In this document: positions 33,974-42,869 of the stretch, in pieces | Layout: each line of letters opens with the position of its first letter | How positions within the stretch are numbered: the stretch's first letter is position 1 | NCBI GenBank assembly: GCA_964431965.1 | Contig: CAYSLU010000028.1 | Span: 1 to 53,650, forward strand | Length of the DNA: 53,650 bases | Direction of reading: 5' to 3' | Origin: CAYSLU01 sp964431965 | GTDB taxonomy: Bacteria > Verrucomicrobiota > Kiritimatiellia > CAIKKV01 > CAYSLU01 | Notes under the pieces: generated by a model | Seen by the model: the letters and a program-made list of their open reading frames with translations, nothing else | Told to the model about the DNA's origin: nothing | The model's database searches: none | Made by a program: the position numbers and the translations under genes

Positions 33974-35284
33974 ATGGAACGGATGGCGTATGAACGGCTT
34001 TGCCAGTGGGCGAAGCAATCTGTTCGAAAGCCGTTGCTGTTACAGGGCGCTCGGCAGGTCGGGAAGACATGGCTCCTGAAGGAATTCGGTCGCCGTGAGT
34101 TCCGTCGCGCTTTCTATGTCAATTTCGAGAATGCCGCCGCGTTCCAGAGCTTGTTTCGAAGCGGCCTGCATCCTTCCACTATCATTCCGCAACTCTCCAT
34201 CTTGCTCAACGAGAGTATCGTTCCCGATCAGGACCTGTTGATCTTCGATGAGATTCAGAATTCGGCGGAGGCTCTAACGAGCCTCAAGTACTTCAGGGAA
34301 GAGATGCCGGAACTGGCCCTCTGCTGTGCCGGTTCACGCATCGGGTTGGCGGTGAGTGCATCATCCTTCCCCGTGGGACAGGTCGAGTTCTTGACGCTCT
34401 ATCCGCTTACGTTCGAGGAGTTCCTTGGCGCCACGGATGAACGTGCCGCCGAGATTCTCGCTGACTTCAATCATGATTCGGTCATCCCGGAATCCATTCA
34501 TCGCCACCTATGGGAGCAACTGAAGATCTATTACGCGATCGGCGGGTTGCCCGAGGCCGTCGAGCATTACCGAACCCATCGCGACAACTTGCTGGAGTCC
34601 TTGCTTGGTGTTCGCGTCATCCAGCGGGCCTTGCTGCAAGGCTACCAAAGCGATTTCTCGAAACACGCCGGCAAAGTGAATGCGGTTCACATCAATCGCG
34701 TTCTGGAGTCCGTTCCGGTTCAGATGCTGCGCGTGGTAGAAGGCAGCGTCGGTCGATTTCGCTTCAAAGGGGTCGTCCCCGAGAAGTCCAAGTTCGTCCA
34801 ACTCGAAGGTCCCATCGACTGGCTGGTCAAGACCGGTCTGATCGTGAAGGTGCATCTTGTCGAAAGACCCGAACTGCCGTTACTGGCCTATGCCAAACCC
34901 AGCTTGTTCAAGCTCTACCTTTTTGACGTCGGCATGCTCGGGTGCATGCTGGACTTGCCGCTCAAAACCATCCTTGATCAGGACTACGGTGCCTACAAGG
35001 GATACTATGCCGAGAATCTTGTGGCTCAGGAACTGAGCGCTGTCGGCCGGGCGCCGTTCTATTCATGGCGTGGCAGACAGTCCGAAATCGAATTCCTGCT
35101 GGTCCGCGAGCGCGATGTCATTCCGGTGGAGGTGAAGTCGGGCATCAGGGCGCATTCCAGAAGCCTGTCCGTCTACACCGAGAAGTACGCCCCTCCGCTG
35201 AGAATCAAAGTCACGGCCCGTAACCTCGACCGGACCACTCCCGATGGCCACAACATTCCGCTCTATCTGGCCGGCAAGTTGTGA
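33974..35284 (+). CDS. AAA_14/DUF4143-type ATP-binding protein
   Basis: ATG 33974 is preferred to the TTG at 33953. The 436-residue product has Walker A GARQVGKT (residues 25-32), Walker B DLLIFDEIQ, and 'CCAGSRIG' where family members carry the sensor-like TGS motif, followed by the 'LTLYPLTFEEFL' segment that defines this family. The C-terminal part has the DUF4143 pattern 'LYLFDVGML', 'YYAENLVAQEL' and 'FYSWRGRQSEIEFLLVRERDVIPVEVKSG', a PD-(D/E)xK nuclease-like core (E...E-x-K). Members are very common, often on mobile or accessory DNA, with no settled function. Third-position GC looks lower than in the neighbours, suggesting later arrival. It lies downstream of the decayed fragment at 33847. 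Confidence 0.88.
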   Translation: MERMAYERLCQWAKQSVRKPLLLQGARQVGKTWLLKEFGRREFRRAFYVNFENAAAFQSLFRSGLHPSTIIPQLSILLNESIVPDQDLLIFDEIQNSAEALTSLKYFREEMPELALCCAGSRIGLAVSASSFPVGQVEFLTLYPLTFEEFLGATDERAAEILADFNHDSVIPESIHRHLWEQLKIYYAIGGLPEAVEHYRTHRDNLLESLLGVRVIQRALLQGYQSDFSKHAGKVNAVHINRVLESVPVQMLRVVEGSVGRFRFKGVVPEKSKFVQLEGPIDWLVKTGLIVKVHLVERPELPLLAYAKPSLFKLYLFDVGMLGCMLDLPLKTILDQDYGAYKGYYAENLVAQELSAVGRAPFYSWRGRQSEIEFLLVRERDVIPVEVKSGIRAHSRSLSVYTEKYAPPLRIKVTARNLDRTTPDGHNIPLYLAGKL

Positions 35285-35391
35285 TCCTGTGGAGGCAGTC
35301 GGAGTTCCATCCATATCGACCAAGCCGTGGCAAGCGAGCGGGGGGCTGCCCGCCTCAGCAGTTCCATGAGCCTGCTCTCTGTCATTGTCCG

Positions 35392-37830
35392 ATGCGACCC
35401 GGGTTGACGCGTCGCCGTGAAGTGGCTAAAGCTGCAAGAGTGAAGACCAACCCGATCAGTCCAACATGCCCCTGTGAGCCCCTCGTATGGGAGGACGATC
35501 GTCAGCGGATCGTGGTGTCGCCGGTCGACGGCGGACGGGTCATGTCCTGGCGCTACGGGCCGCGCGGCGAACTGGTGACGCAGCCGCAGGGACTGGACGG
35601 CGGGTTGGTGCGCGTTCTGGTTTCGCCGGAGCGCTACCCCGGATCCAGCTACGTCACGCCGCACCAGGTTCTGGATGCCACCACGTCGGCTACCGGATTC
35701 CGCATCCACATGCGTTACACGTGGAACACGGCGAACGCCATCGCGGGCGTTCTTGGGTGGAAAGACAAGGCCAATCCCGGCTACCTCGACGGACTCCTCC
35801 TGGACAAGATCCTCTCCTTCGACTCCGCCCGCAGCGCGCTCGGCGTCGAGTTGCGCTTCTCGAACCTGGCCGACGACGTGCGCTGGATCAGTCCGTGGCT
35901 GCACAACTCGTTCCAAGGATGGGTTGAGCGCTCGTTTGTCGTCATTGACGGCCAGCCGGAGCGCTACCTCTGGCTGGATCAATACTGGGGCAGCCACCGC
36001 GCGCCGCCGGACCGGCCCATGCGGCTCGTTCAGACCAGTCCGGACGGGCAGCTGTGGGCCGTTCTAGGTGCGCACACGGGCTGGCTGGACGGCATGGCGT
36101 CCTACACGAAGGCGGACTTCGGTCCTTCCTCCACTGACGGCTGCATGGAACTGCGCGGCAAGGCCATCCGGCTCGAGCCCCGTCAGTCCCTCGTGTGCAA
36201 CGCCTTCATCGCGCTCGCGGAGGGACCGGACGCATGGAAGCCGTGGGCCATGGATGCGCCGGTGCCGCTATTCCACCGCTTGGACGGCACGGTGCCGGAA
36301 TGGAATCCTTCCGACCTCGTCCCCTTGCTGGATCACTGGGCTCTTCCCGACGAGCAGGCGGCCGGACTGATGATCCTGTCCCACTTGGACAAGCTGCCGT
36401 TCGCCGCCGCGCGGCGGTACTCGGCCAACTGCCGGTTCTCCCGGTTCCGCCGTTCGAAGGGCCAGGCCGAATCGTCCGTGTGGGCGTATGCCGTGCGCGA
36501 TCTCGGGGCGGTCTCGGTGACGTGCGCTGGCCCGGCTTGCTGGGCCGTGGGGCGTGTTCCGGCTGTCCTCCCGAAGGGCTCGCTCGTCGAACTCCGGCTG
36601 CGGGGCCCCGTGGATCTGGCCGGGCATCAGGAGGTCCGCGTCCGCGTGGCCGAGGGCGGGCGGGAGCGGGTCGCGATTTCCGTGGCGAATGAACCGACCG
36701 TGGCCCCGACGCCCGACTATCAAGTCAGGCAGCCCTCTTCATACTTCGACGAGCGATTCCAGGATGAGCGGTCCTGCTTTGCCGGCGGATCAGCCGCCGC
36801 CTTCCAAGCCTGGCAGAGGCGCCGCCGCCGCAGCTTTCTGAACTGGGCGCGCGGCGCCGTCACGCGTCCCGTTCCGCTGGAATCCCGAATCACCGAGCGG
36901 CAGGAAGGGCCGACGTGCATCCGCGAGAAGGTGGTCGTCCGGACGGAGCCGGGCATGTGGATTCCGTTGTACCTCGTGCGCCCCCGTCGCCTGGCCCGAG
37001 CCGGCCCCCTGCCGGCCGTCCTGTTCCTGTGCGGGAGCGGGCCGGGCAAGTCCGACATGATCCCCGACGAGACCGAGGACATGCAGGATCCGTCGCGAGA
37101 CGAGCAGTGGCCGTCCCCGTACGCGATTGCGAACCGGATGGGCTGTGTCCTGGCCTGTCCCGACCGCCGCGGGTGGGGCGAATGGTCGGAAGCCAACCAC
37201 AATCAACAGCCCGGCCGGGCCCTGGCCGCCGGCTACAACATCGGGGCCATGGACGTGTGGGATCACCTGCGCGTGGTGGACTATCTGTGTGCCCGGCCCG
37301 ACGTCGATGGACGGTACCTCTTCAGTATGGGGAGCTCCGGCGGCGGGCAGATGACCCGGTCTCTGTTCGGCGGGCATGAGCGGATCACCGGCGGCATCAT
37401 CAGCAGTTCGGCCCCCATGGTCGAGCAGATCCCCGAGCACTTCTTCTTCCGTGGCGAACCGCAGACCGCGTCAGCCCTGCGTCCGCCGTCCTCCTTTCCG
37501 ATGGCGACCGCCGCCATCGCCCAGATGGGTGCGCCGCGCCCCGTCTGGATCATGGACGGGCTGTGGGACCGGTGTGCGCTGCCGGCCCTGCCGGTCACCG
37601 ACGACGAGCGCAAGGCCATCTTCGAGAAGTGGCACCGGGACTGCAATGCGGGTCGGGCGGCGATCCAGGAGGTGTACCGTCTGCTCGGCGTCGAGCAACG
37701 GTTCCGCGCGTCCTGGTACGAGGCCGACCATCTGGCCGGATTCCACTATCGGAACATCCGGGAATGGTTGCTGTGTTACTGGCCGCAGGCGTTTGAGCAG
37801 AGTATCGACGCACACGAGAGACAATCATGA
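35392..37830 (+). CDS. Alpha/beta-hydrolase (acetyl esterase-like) with N-terminal beta domain
   Basis: The frame is open from 35281 but the first tens of residues look non-coding; ATG 35392 or GTG 35440 are the likeliest starts, neither with a strong ribosome site. About 812 residues without a signal peptide. Residues 30-330 form a mutarotase-like beta domain (IVVSPVDGGRVMSWRYGPRG). The C-terminal 330 residues are an alpha/beta hydrolase of the large acetyl-xylan/dienelactone type: oxyanion region 'AVLFLCGSGPGKSD', nucleophile Ser in 'FSMGSSGGGQMT' (S649), acid in 'MDGLWDRC', His in 'EADHLAGFH' (H780). An esterase acting on acyl or methyl groups of pectic sugars is likely. It ends in an ATGA overlap with the next gene. 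The segment 35285-35391 contains a GCGGG/CCCGC hairpin only. Confidence 0.75.
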   Translation: MRPGLTRRREVAKAARVKTNPISPTCPCEPLVWEDDRQRIVVSPVDGGRVMSWRYGPRGELVTQPQGLDGGLVRVLVSPERYPGSSYVTPHQVLDATTSATGFRIHMRYTWNTANAIAGVLGWKDKANPGYLDGLLLDKILSFDSARSALGVELRFSNLADDVRWISPWLHNSFQGWVERSFVVIDGQPERYLWLDQYWGSHRAPPDRPMRLVQTSPDGQLWAVLGAHTGWLDGMASYTKADFGPSSTDGCMELRGKAIRLEPRQSLVCNAFIALAEGPDAWKPWAMDAPVPLFHRLDGTVPEWNPSDLVPLLDHWALPDEQAAGLMILSHLDKLPFAAARRYSANCRFSRFRRSKGQAESSVWAYAVRDLGAVSVTCAGPACWAVGRVPAVLPKGSLVELRLRGPVDLAGHQEVRVRVAEGGRERVAISVANEPTVAPTPDYQVRQPSSYFDERFQDERSCFAGGSAAAFQAWQRRRRRSFLNWARGAVTRPVPLESRITERQEGPTCIREKVVVRTEPGMWIPLYLVRPRRLARAGPLPAVLFLCGSGPGKSDMIPDETEDMQDPSRDEQWPSPYAIANRMGCVLACPDRRGWGEWSEANHNQQPGRALAAGYNIGAMDVWDHLRVVDYLCARPDVDGRYLFSMGSSGGGQMTRSLFGGHERITGGIISSSAPMVEQIPEHFFFRGEPQTASALRPPSSFPMATAAIAQMGAPRPVWIMDGLWDRCALPALPVTDDERKAIFEKWHRDCNAGRAAIQEVYRLLGVEQRFRASWYEADHLAGFHYRNIREWLLCYWPQAFEQSIDAHERQS

Positions 37831-40298
37831 ACATGAAGAGCAGTAAGGTGCCCTGTACGATCAACGTGGCCTACGGCGACCCCAGCCCGGCCGGGCTGCC
37901 GGTCTCCGTGGGCGTGCCGTTTCCTGCGGGAGCGCTGAGAGACGCGTCCGCCCTCACCGTTCGGGCTCCGAGCGGAGAGGGGCGTCCAACCGCCGGCCGT
38001 GTCCTGGTGCGCCATCCGGATGGTTCCATCCGCTGGTGCTTGGTCAGCTTCGGCGCACGCGAAGCAGGCGTACACGAGGTGTCCTGGGCTGGGACCGGGC
38101 GGTCGAAGCCGGCGGACACGCTGGCCGTGCGGCACGACGGCGGCGCCTGGACGATCGACGGCGGCCGGCTGCGGCTGAAGGTGTGCGAGACGGGGCCGAG
38201 CATGCTGGGCGAGCTGGTCTGCGATGGCCACCCCTATCTGGCGGCGCCGGAGGACCTGCGCTTCTGCGTGGACGATGCATCGACTCTGAACGAAACGCGC
38301 CGCTCGGTCCGCGTGATCGAACAGACTCCGCTGCGCGTTCGCCTTCGCGTCGAGGGCGCGCATTACCGTCCCGATGGCACGCGGTGCCTGAACTACCGCC
38401 TCGACATCGAGGTGTGGGCCGGCTGGCCGGCGCTGCGGCTGGACTACCACTACTTCAACCTGGAGCCCGGGCAGCCTGCCCAGCGGATCCGGCGCATCGC
38501 CATGGAGACCGCCTGGAACCTGGGCCCGAACGCCCGGCGGCACTTCCTGCAGCGGAACTACGGGCTCTTCTACATCAGCCGCCACGTGTTCAACCCGGCG
38601 CCGGTGGCGATCGCCGCCGACTTCTCCCGAAGCGGCGCGCACGTGGAGGACCCGGCCACTCTGCTCGACGATGTCGACTATCCGTTCTACCTGCACCCGC
38701 CGCTGGTGGACACGCATGACTGGCTCGGGGTGGGGGACGGTGCGCACGCCGTGTACCTGCAGATGCAGGACTTTCTGGCCGCCCGCCCCAACCGGCTGAC
38801 CAGCTCCGGCAACGGCCTGGCCGCCGAGGTGTGGCCGGCCACCGCGGAGCCGCTCGAACTGCCGCAGGGCCGCTCGCGCCGGCAGACGCTGACGCTTGCG
38901 TTCGTGCCCTCCGAGTCCGCCGCCGCCGGCACCACGAAGCTCTCGAACGCGCCGACGCAGGCCCCCAAGGGGGTCGCGGCCATCCTCAACGCGGCGGTCC
39001 ACGAGGGCCGCGCCGCCGTGAGCCCGGCCTGGATTGCCCGCTGCGGCGAGTTCCGTCAGGACCGCGTGCTGCCGACCGGCCGGCACGTCCGCATCGAAGC
39101 CAACCTCGCCGGGCTGGTGCGGCTGGACATGCCGGTGACCAAGTTCGACGTGGGCGACACCGACTCGCACTACAACAGCAGCTACGCGTGGACCAGCGCG
39201 TCGCTGGTGCCGCCGCTGGCCGGCGCTCCGGAGATCCCGCGCATCTTCCCGCGCAGCATGCCGACCCAGACCTACCTCGACTGCCACGAGCCGGTCTGGA
39301 CCAATAACGAATACGACGTCATCCACGCCTTCTGCGGCGAGCTGATGCGAACCGGACGGGTCGAGCTTTGGTCAACGTTGCGCCTCGCCGCGCGCCACAA
39401 CATCGAGGTGGACTTCCTCCACTACTCAGACCACCGCTGGCTGCACCGCGCCACGCCAGCCCACTCCGCCCGCCACACGACAACCGGGGCGTACCCGAGC
39501 CACTTCTGGACCCAGGGCCTGCTGGAGTACTACTGCCTGACGGGCGATGTCGACGCGCTCGAGGTAGCCCTCGCGCTGGGCGACAAGACGATCGAGAACT
39601 TCACCGAGCCGGAGATCCGGTCCGTTCTCTGGGGGTTCAACCGAGAGATCGGCTGGTCGATCCTCACGCTGGCCTGCCTGGTGGACGTCACGGGTGAGGC
39701 GCGGTTCCGGCCGCTGCTGGACGAGATGGTCGGCTACGTCGTCGGCTACGACCGCGCGGGCTTCAGCGGGGGAATCAACCTTTCGAACGGCAACGATCGG
39801 CAGAGCCTGAACCGGCAGGTCTTCGGCAACTTCTTCGGCTACGGCAGCATGATCGAGGGCGTCGACTACTATGCCGACATCACCGGCCGGAAGGAGGTGG
39901 CGGCGTGGCTGTCCCGCCTGTGCCACGACCTCGCCGACGAACAGCTGAACGCCGCCCGCGAGGGACAGATGGCCGGGCTCAATTTCTCGATGGCTCTCAC
40001 GACCGGCTACGAGCGCACGGGCGACAAACGGTTCATCGACCAGATGAGCCTGCTGCTCGATACGGTCTTCTGGTCGGGCCGGGGCATCGATGGCGGCGCG
40101 AGTGTCAAGCCGGTGGCCTCGATCTACCGCGGGCTCACGACGCTGTTCGGCCACGCCTGGCGCCATGGCCTGCTCGACCGGTTCGAGTACCCCAGCCTGG
40201 AAGCCATCGCGGCCCGGCGTCCCGCGAAGCGGAAGCGGAGCAACTCTGGAAAGAAGGCGTCGCCGGCCAGCCGCGGGAGCAGCCGGAAGAGGAGATAG
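37827..40298 (+). CDS. PcRGLX/YetA-type rhamnogalacturonan lyase-like protein (PL26-like)
   Basis: ATG 37827 overlaps the previous stop (ATGA). The 823-residue product has no signal peptide. The N-terminal RIFT-barrel-like domain is clear: 'GDPSPAGLPVSVGVPFPAGALRDASAL...VLVRHPDGSIRWCLVSF' matches the opening of PcRGLX/YetA proteins. The middle contains supersandwich strands ('EVWAGWPALRLDYHYFNLEPG'), and the C-terminal third is an alpha/alpha-barrel ('DCHEPVWTNNEYDVIHAF', 'GAYPSHFWTQGLLEYYCLTGD', 'ALALGDKTIENF'). The tyrosine and histidine residues around 'HYSDHRWLHRATPAHSARHTTTGAYPSH' are plausible active-site parts. The family includes exo-acting rhamnogalacturonan I lyases. The last 25 residues are Lys/Arg/Ser-rich. 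Confidence 0.8.
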   Translation: MNMKSSKVPCTINVAYGDPSPAGLPVSVGVPFPAGALRDASALTVRAPSGEGRPTAGRVLVRHPDGSIRWCLVSFGAREAGVHEVSWAGTGRSKPADTLAVRHDGGAWTIDGGRLRLKVCETGPSMLGELVCDGHPYLAAPEDLRFCVDDASTLNETRRSVRVIEQTPLRVRLRVEGAHYRPDGTRCLNYRLDIEVWAGWPALRLDYHYFNLEPGQPAQRIRRIAMETAWNLGPNARRHFLQRNYGLFYISRHVFNPAPVAIAADFSRSGAHVEDPATLLDDVDYPFYLHPPLVDTHDWLGVGDGAHAVYLQMQDFLAARPNRLTSSGNGLAAEVWPATAEPLELPQGRSRRQTLTLAFVPSESAAAGTTKLSNAPTQAPKGVAAILNAAVHEGRAAVSPAWIARCGEFRQDRVLPTGRHVRIEANLAGLVRLDMPVTKFDVGDTDSHYNSSYAWTSASLVPPLAGAPEIPRIFPRSMPTQTYLDCHEPVWTNNEYDVIHAFCGELMRTGRVELWSTLRLAARHNIEVDFLHYSDHRWLHRATPAHSARHTTTGAYPSHFWTQGLLEYYCLTGDVDALEVALALGDKTIENFTEPEIRSVLWGFNREIGWSILTLACLVDVTGEARFRPLLDEMVGYVVGYDRAGFSGGINLSNGNDRQSLNRQVFGNFFGYGSMIEGVDYYADITGRKEVAAWLSRLCHDLADEQLNAAREGQMAGLNFSMALTTGYERTGDKRFIDQMSLLLDTVFWSGRGIDGGASVKPVASIYRGLTTLFGHAWRHGLLDRFEYPSLEAIAARRPAKRKRSNSGKKASPASRGSSRKRR

Positions 40299-40321
40299 CC
40301 CGCGGCTCGGGGAGAGGCCGG

Positions 40322-40414
40322 AACCCACCCTGGCCTTCGGCCACCCCTCCGGAGGAGGGGATCCGGAGTTTGCGATCCCCTCTTGGGAGGGGTGCCCGAA
40401 GGGCGGGGTGGGTT
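40322..40414. repeat. 93-bp imperfect palindrome (REP/MITE-like)
   Basis: The element is an inverted repeat: AACCCACCC (40322-40330) pairs with GGGTGGGTT (40406-40414), the GGCCTTCGGCCACCCCTCC arm with the GGAGGGGTGCCCGAAGGGC arm, and GAGGGGATC with GATCCCCTC near the centre, each arm also able to fold on itself. It fills the 140-bp space between the PL26-like gene and GH51. It could fold into a long hairpin or cruciform. No target-site duplication or terminal gene is visible, and no T-run makes it a standard terminator. Confidence 0.8.
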
Positions 40415-40438
40415 GCGCATGCGCCAGCGGAGAGCACG

Positions 40439-42022
40439 ATGACGACACAAGCCAGCACCGCCGAGCTCATCATCCTCGGCAGCCAGACGCTCGGGGCGGT
40501 TCACGACAACCTGTTCGGCCAGTTCATCGAGCTGACCGGCCGCTGCATCAACGACGGCCTGTACGACCCGGCCAGCCCGCACGCGCGGGCCGACGGCGTC
40601 CGCACGGACGTGCTGCAGGCCCTGCGCGAGCTGCGCCCCGGCTACATCCGCTATCCCGGCGGCTGTGCGGCCGCCTACTTCGACTGGCAGGAACTGGTGG
40701 GTCCGCAGTCCGGGCGGCCCCGCGCGAAGCGCGGGCCGAACGGCCAGGTCCAGTCGCCCGCGTTCGGGATCCCGGAGGCCTGGGCGCTCTGCCGCGAGCT
40801 TGGCGCCGGGCTCTACCTGACCGTGAACGCCCACACGCAGTCGCCCGAGGACGCCGCCCACCTGGTGGAGTACCTGAACGGGACCACGCCGACCCGCTAC
40901 GCGGACCTCCGGCGCGCGCACGGCCGCGCGGAGCCCTACGGCGTGAAGATCTTCGGACTGGGCAACGAGATCTACGGCAACTGGCAGGCCGGACAGAAGA
41001 CCGCGGCGGAGTACGCGACCTGGTGCGCCGAGGCCATCCGCCAGATGAAGGCCGTGGACCCCGGGATCCAAGTCGTCGCCTGCGGCCTCGGGCGGCCCGA
41101 CCCCGAGTGGGACCGGACCGTGCTGTTCCGCCTGCTCGGCCTCGCCGACCACATCAGCGTCCACAACTACTTCGGCCGGCCCGTGTTTGCCGACAACATG
41201 GCTGCAAGCCGCATCGCGGACCGGATGCTGGGCGCGGCCCACGCGCTCATCGACGAGGCCATGGACCTCCCGCTCGGCGTGAACTCGCGGACGCACCGCG
41301 AGCTCGGAGGCGCCCCGGCCGCCGGGCGGCGGCCGGGGATCGCGTTCGACGAGTGGAACGTCTGGTATCGCGCGCCCACGGGCGAGGACCGGCACGTGGA
41401 GGAGGTGTTCAACTACACGGATGCCCTCACGGTCGCATCACTGCTGCACACCATCCTCCGGAATGCCCGGTCGATCTCGATGGCCAACATCTCGATGGTG
41501 GCAAACGTTCTCGGCGGAATCTTCACCGACCGCGGGCGCATGGTGCGCCAGACGATCTGGTACCCGCAAAAGGTCATCCGCGACACGCATGTCGGCCGCG
41601 TGGTGAACGCCGTCGTCGACGGGCCGGTGTTCAAGGCCAAGCACGAGCGATTCTTCTGCGGCGTGGTCGATGTCGACAAGGCGAAGGACGAGAATTTGCC
41701 CACGCTGGAGCACTTCGACGACGTCTCCGCGCTCGACGCGGTGGCGAGCGTTGACGATGCGCACCGGAAGCTGACGGTCTCGATGGTCCAAAAGCTGTCC
41801 GACCGTCCGCTGACCGTCCGCCTGGACCCTCACGGCCTGGCGTTCGCGGGCCGGGAGATGACGCTGCACCACCTGACCGGCGGCGCCGACCTGCTGGCGG
41901 AGAACACGCTCGACCACCCAAACCGTGTGGGGCTTGAGACGCGGAGCGTTCCGCTCTCCCCCGTCCTCACCCTCCCGCCGGCCAGCCTGACCGTGCTGGA
42001 GATCGGGCTGGCGATCCCATGA
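40439..42022 (+). CDS. GH51 alpha-L-arabinofuranosidase
   Basis: ATG 40439 follows GGAGAG (40429-40434). The 527-residue product has no signal peptide, as for most intracellular GH51 enzymes. Motifs in order: 'NLFGQFIELTGRCINDGLYDP', 'LRPGYIRYPGGCAAAYFDW', acid/base E177 in 'GLGNEIYGNW', 'ISVHNYFG' and nucleophile E305 in 'IAFDEWNVWY'. The C-terminal domain is a beta-sandwich ('LTVSMVQKLSDRPLTVRLD'). The enzyme releases terminal arabinofuranose from arabinan side chains or oligosaccharides. It is followed by an ATGA overlap with the sugar isomerase, so the two are probably translated together. Length fits the family. Confidence 0.93.
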   Translation: MTTQASTAELIILGSQTLGAVHDNLFGQFIELTGRCINDGLYDPASPHARADGVRTDVLQALRELRPGYIRYPGGCAAAYFDWQELVGPQSGRPRAKRGPNGQVQSPAFGIPEAWALCRELGAGLYLTVNAHTQSPEDAAHLVEYLNGTTPTRYADLRRAHGRAEPYGVKIFGLGNEIYGNWQAGQKTAAEYATWCAEAIRQMKAVDPGIQVVACGLGRPDPEWDRTVLFRLLGLADHISVHNYFGRPVFADNMAASRIADRMLGAAHALIDEAMDLPLGVNSRTHRELGGAPAAGRRPGIAFDEWNVWYRAPTGEDRHVEEVFNYTDALTVASLLHTILRNARSISMANISMVANVLGGIFTDRGRMVRQTIWYPQKVIRDTHVGRVVNAVVDGPVFKAKHERFFCGVVDVDKAKDENLPTLEHFDDVSALDAVASVDDAHRKLTVSMVQKLSDRPLTVRLDPHGLAFAGREMTLHHLTGGADLLAENTLDHPNRVGLETRSVPLSPVLTLPPASLTVLEIGLAIP

Positions 42023-42837
42023 ACGCCGCCATATGCACATCGTTCGACTACGCGATCCCGTTCGAGAGGGCCGTCGCGATGATTCGGGATGCCGGGTTCG
42101 AGGTGGTGTCGTTCGGCGCTCGCCCGCATCACTCGGGCTACGCCACCGCCGCGGGCCGCGCGGCCATCCGGCGGCTGATGGCCGGGCACGGGCTGTCGAT
42201 CGAGTCCGTCCATGCCCCGTTTCCGGAAGGCGACCGGCTGTTCGCCGTTGACGACGCTGAACGGATGGAGTCCGTTCGCCTGTGCCAGATGGCCATGGAT
42301 GCGGCCGATGAACTTGACGGCCGGATCGTGGTGATCCACCTCATCCAGCCCTATGGGATCCCGCCCGGCGACGTGCGCGAGCGGATGATCGCCCAAGGGC
42401 GCCGCAGCGTTGCGGCGCTGGCGACCTACGCCGCCCGGCGGGGCGTGAAGCTCGCCCTGGAGAACGGGCAGAAGGCCGATTACGATCAGGTGGTGATCGA
42501 CTTCCTGGAGGAGTTCACGGACCCGCACGTCGGCTTCTGCTACGACTCGGGCCACGAGAACGTGCAGGGGACCTGCTTCCGGATCCTCGAGCGGTTCGGC
42601 TCCCGCCTCCTCACCGTCCACATCCACGACAACTCGGGCCGCGACACCCACGTCCTGCCCTACGAGGGCACGATCGACTGGGAGCGGTTCCGCCTCGTCT
42701 TTCACGGGCTCCGTTATTCCGGTAATCTGCTGCTCGAAACGGATATCCAGAACTCCGGGTTCAAGGATCCGGCGGTCTTCCTCCAGCAGGCATGGGAACG
42801 CGCCGGGCGACTGCTGCTGCGCCCAGGAAGGTGCTGA
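42019..42837 (+). CDS. Sugar phosphate isomerase/epimerase (xylose isomerase-like TIM barrel)
   Basis: The ATG overlaps the GH51 stop (ATGA). The 272-residue product is an AP-endonuclease-2/IolE-type TIM barrel. Predicted metal ligands lie in 'LALENGQK' (Glu), 'FCYDSGHEN' (Asp, His), 'VHIHDNSG' (His, Asp) and 'LLETDIQ' (Glu), in the usual order. 'DGRIVVIHL' and 'LSIESVHAPF' supply further barrel strands. Position after an arabinofuranosidase suggests isomerisation or epimerisation of a released pentose or uronic-acid derivative, but substrate cannot be read from sequence. The C-terminus (PGRC) runs close to the next gene's start region, which begins 32 bases on. Confidence 0.85.
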   Translation: MNAAICTSFDYAIPFERAVAMIRDAGFEVVSFGARPHHSGYATAAGRAAIRRLMAGHGLSIESVHAPFPEGDRLFAVDDAERMESVRLCQMAMDAADELDGRIVVIHLIQPYGIPPGDVRERMIAQGRRSVAALATYAARRGVKLALENGQKADYDQVVIDFLEEFTDPHVGFCYDSGHENVQGTCFRILERFGSRLLTVHIHDNSGRDTHVLPYEGTIDWERFRLVFHGLRYSGNLLLETDIQNSGFKDPAVFLQQAWERAGRLLLRPGRC

Positions 42838-42869
42838 CGATACGGGGACTGCATAGCGGGGGGACGGGC

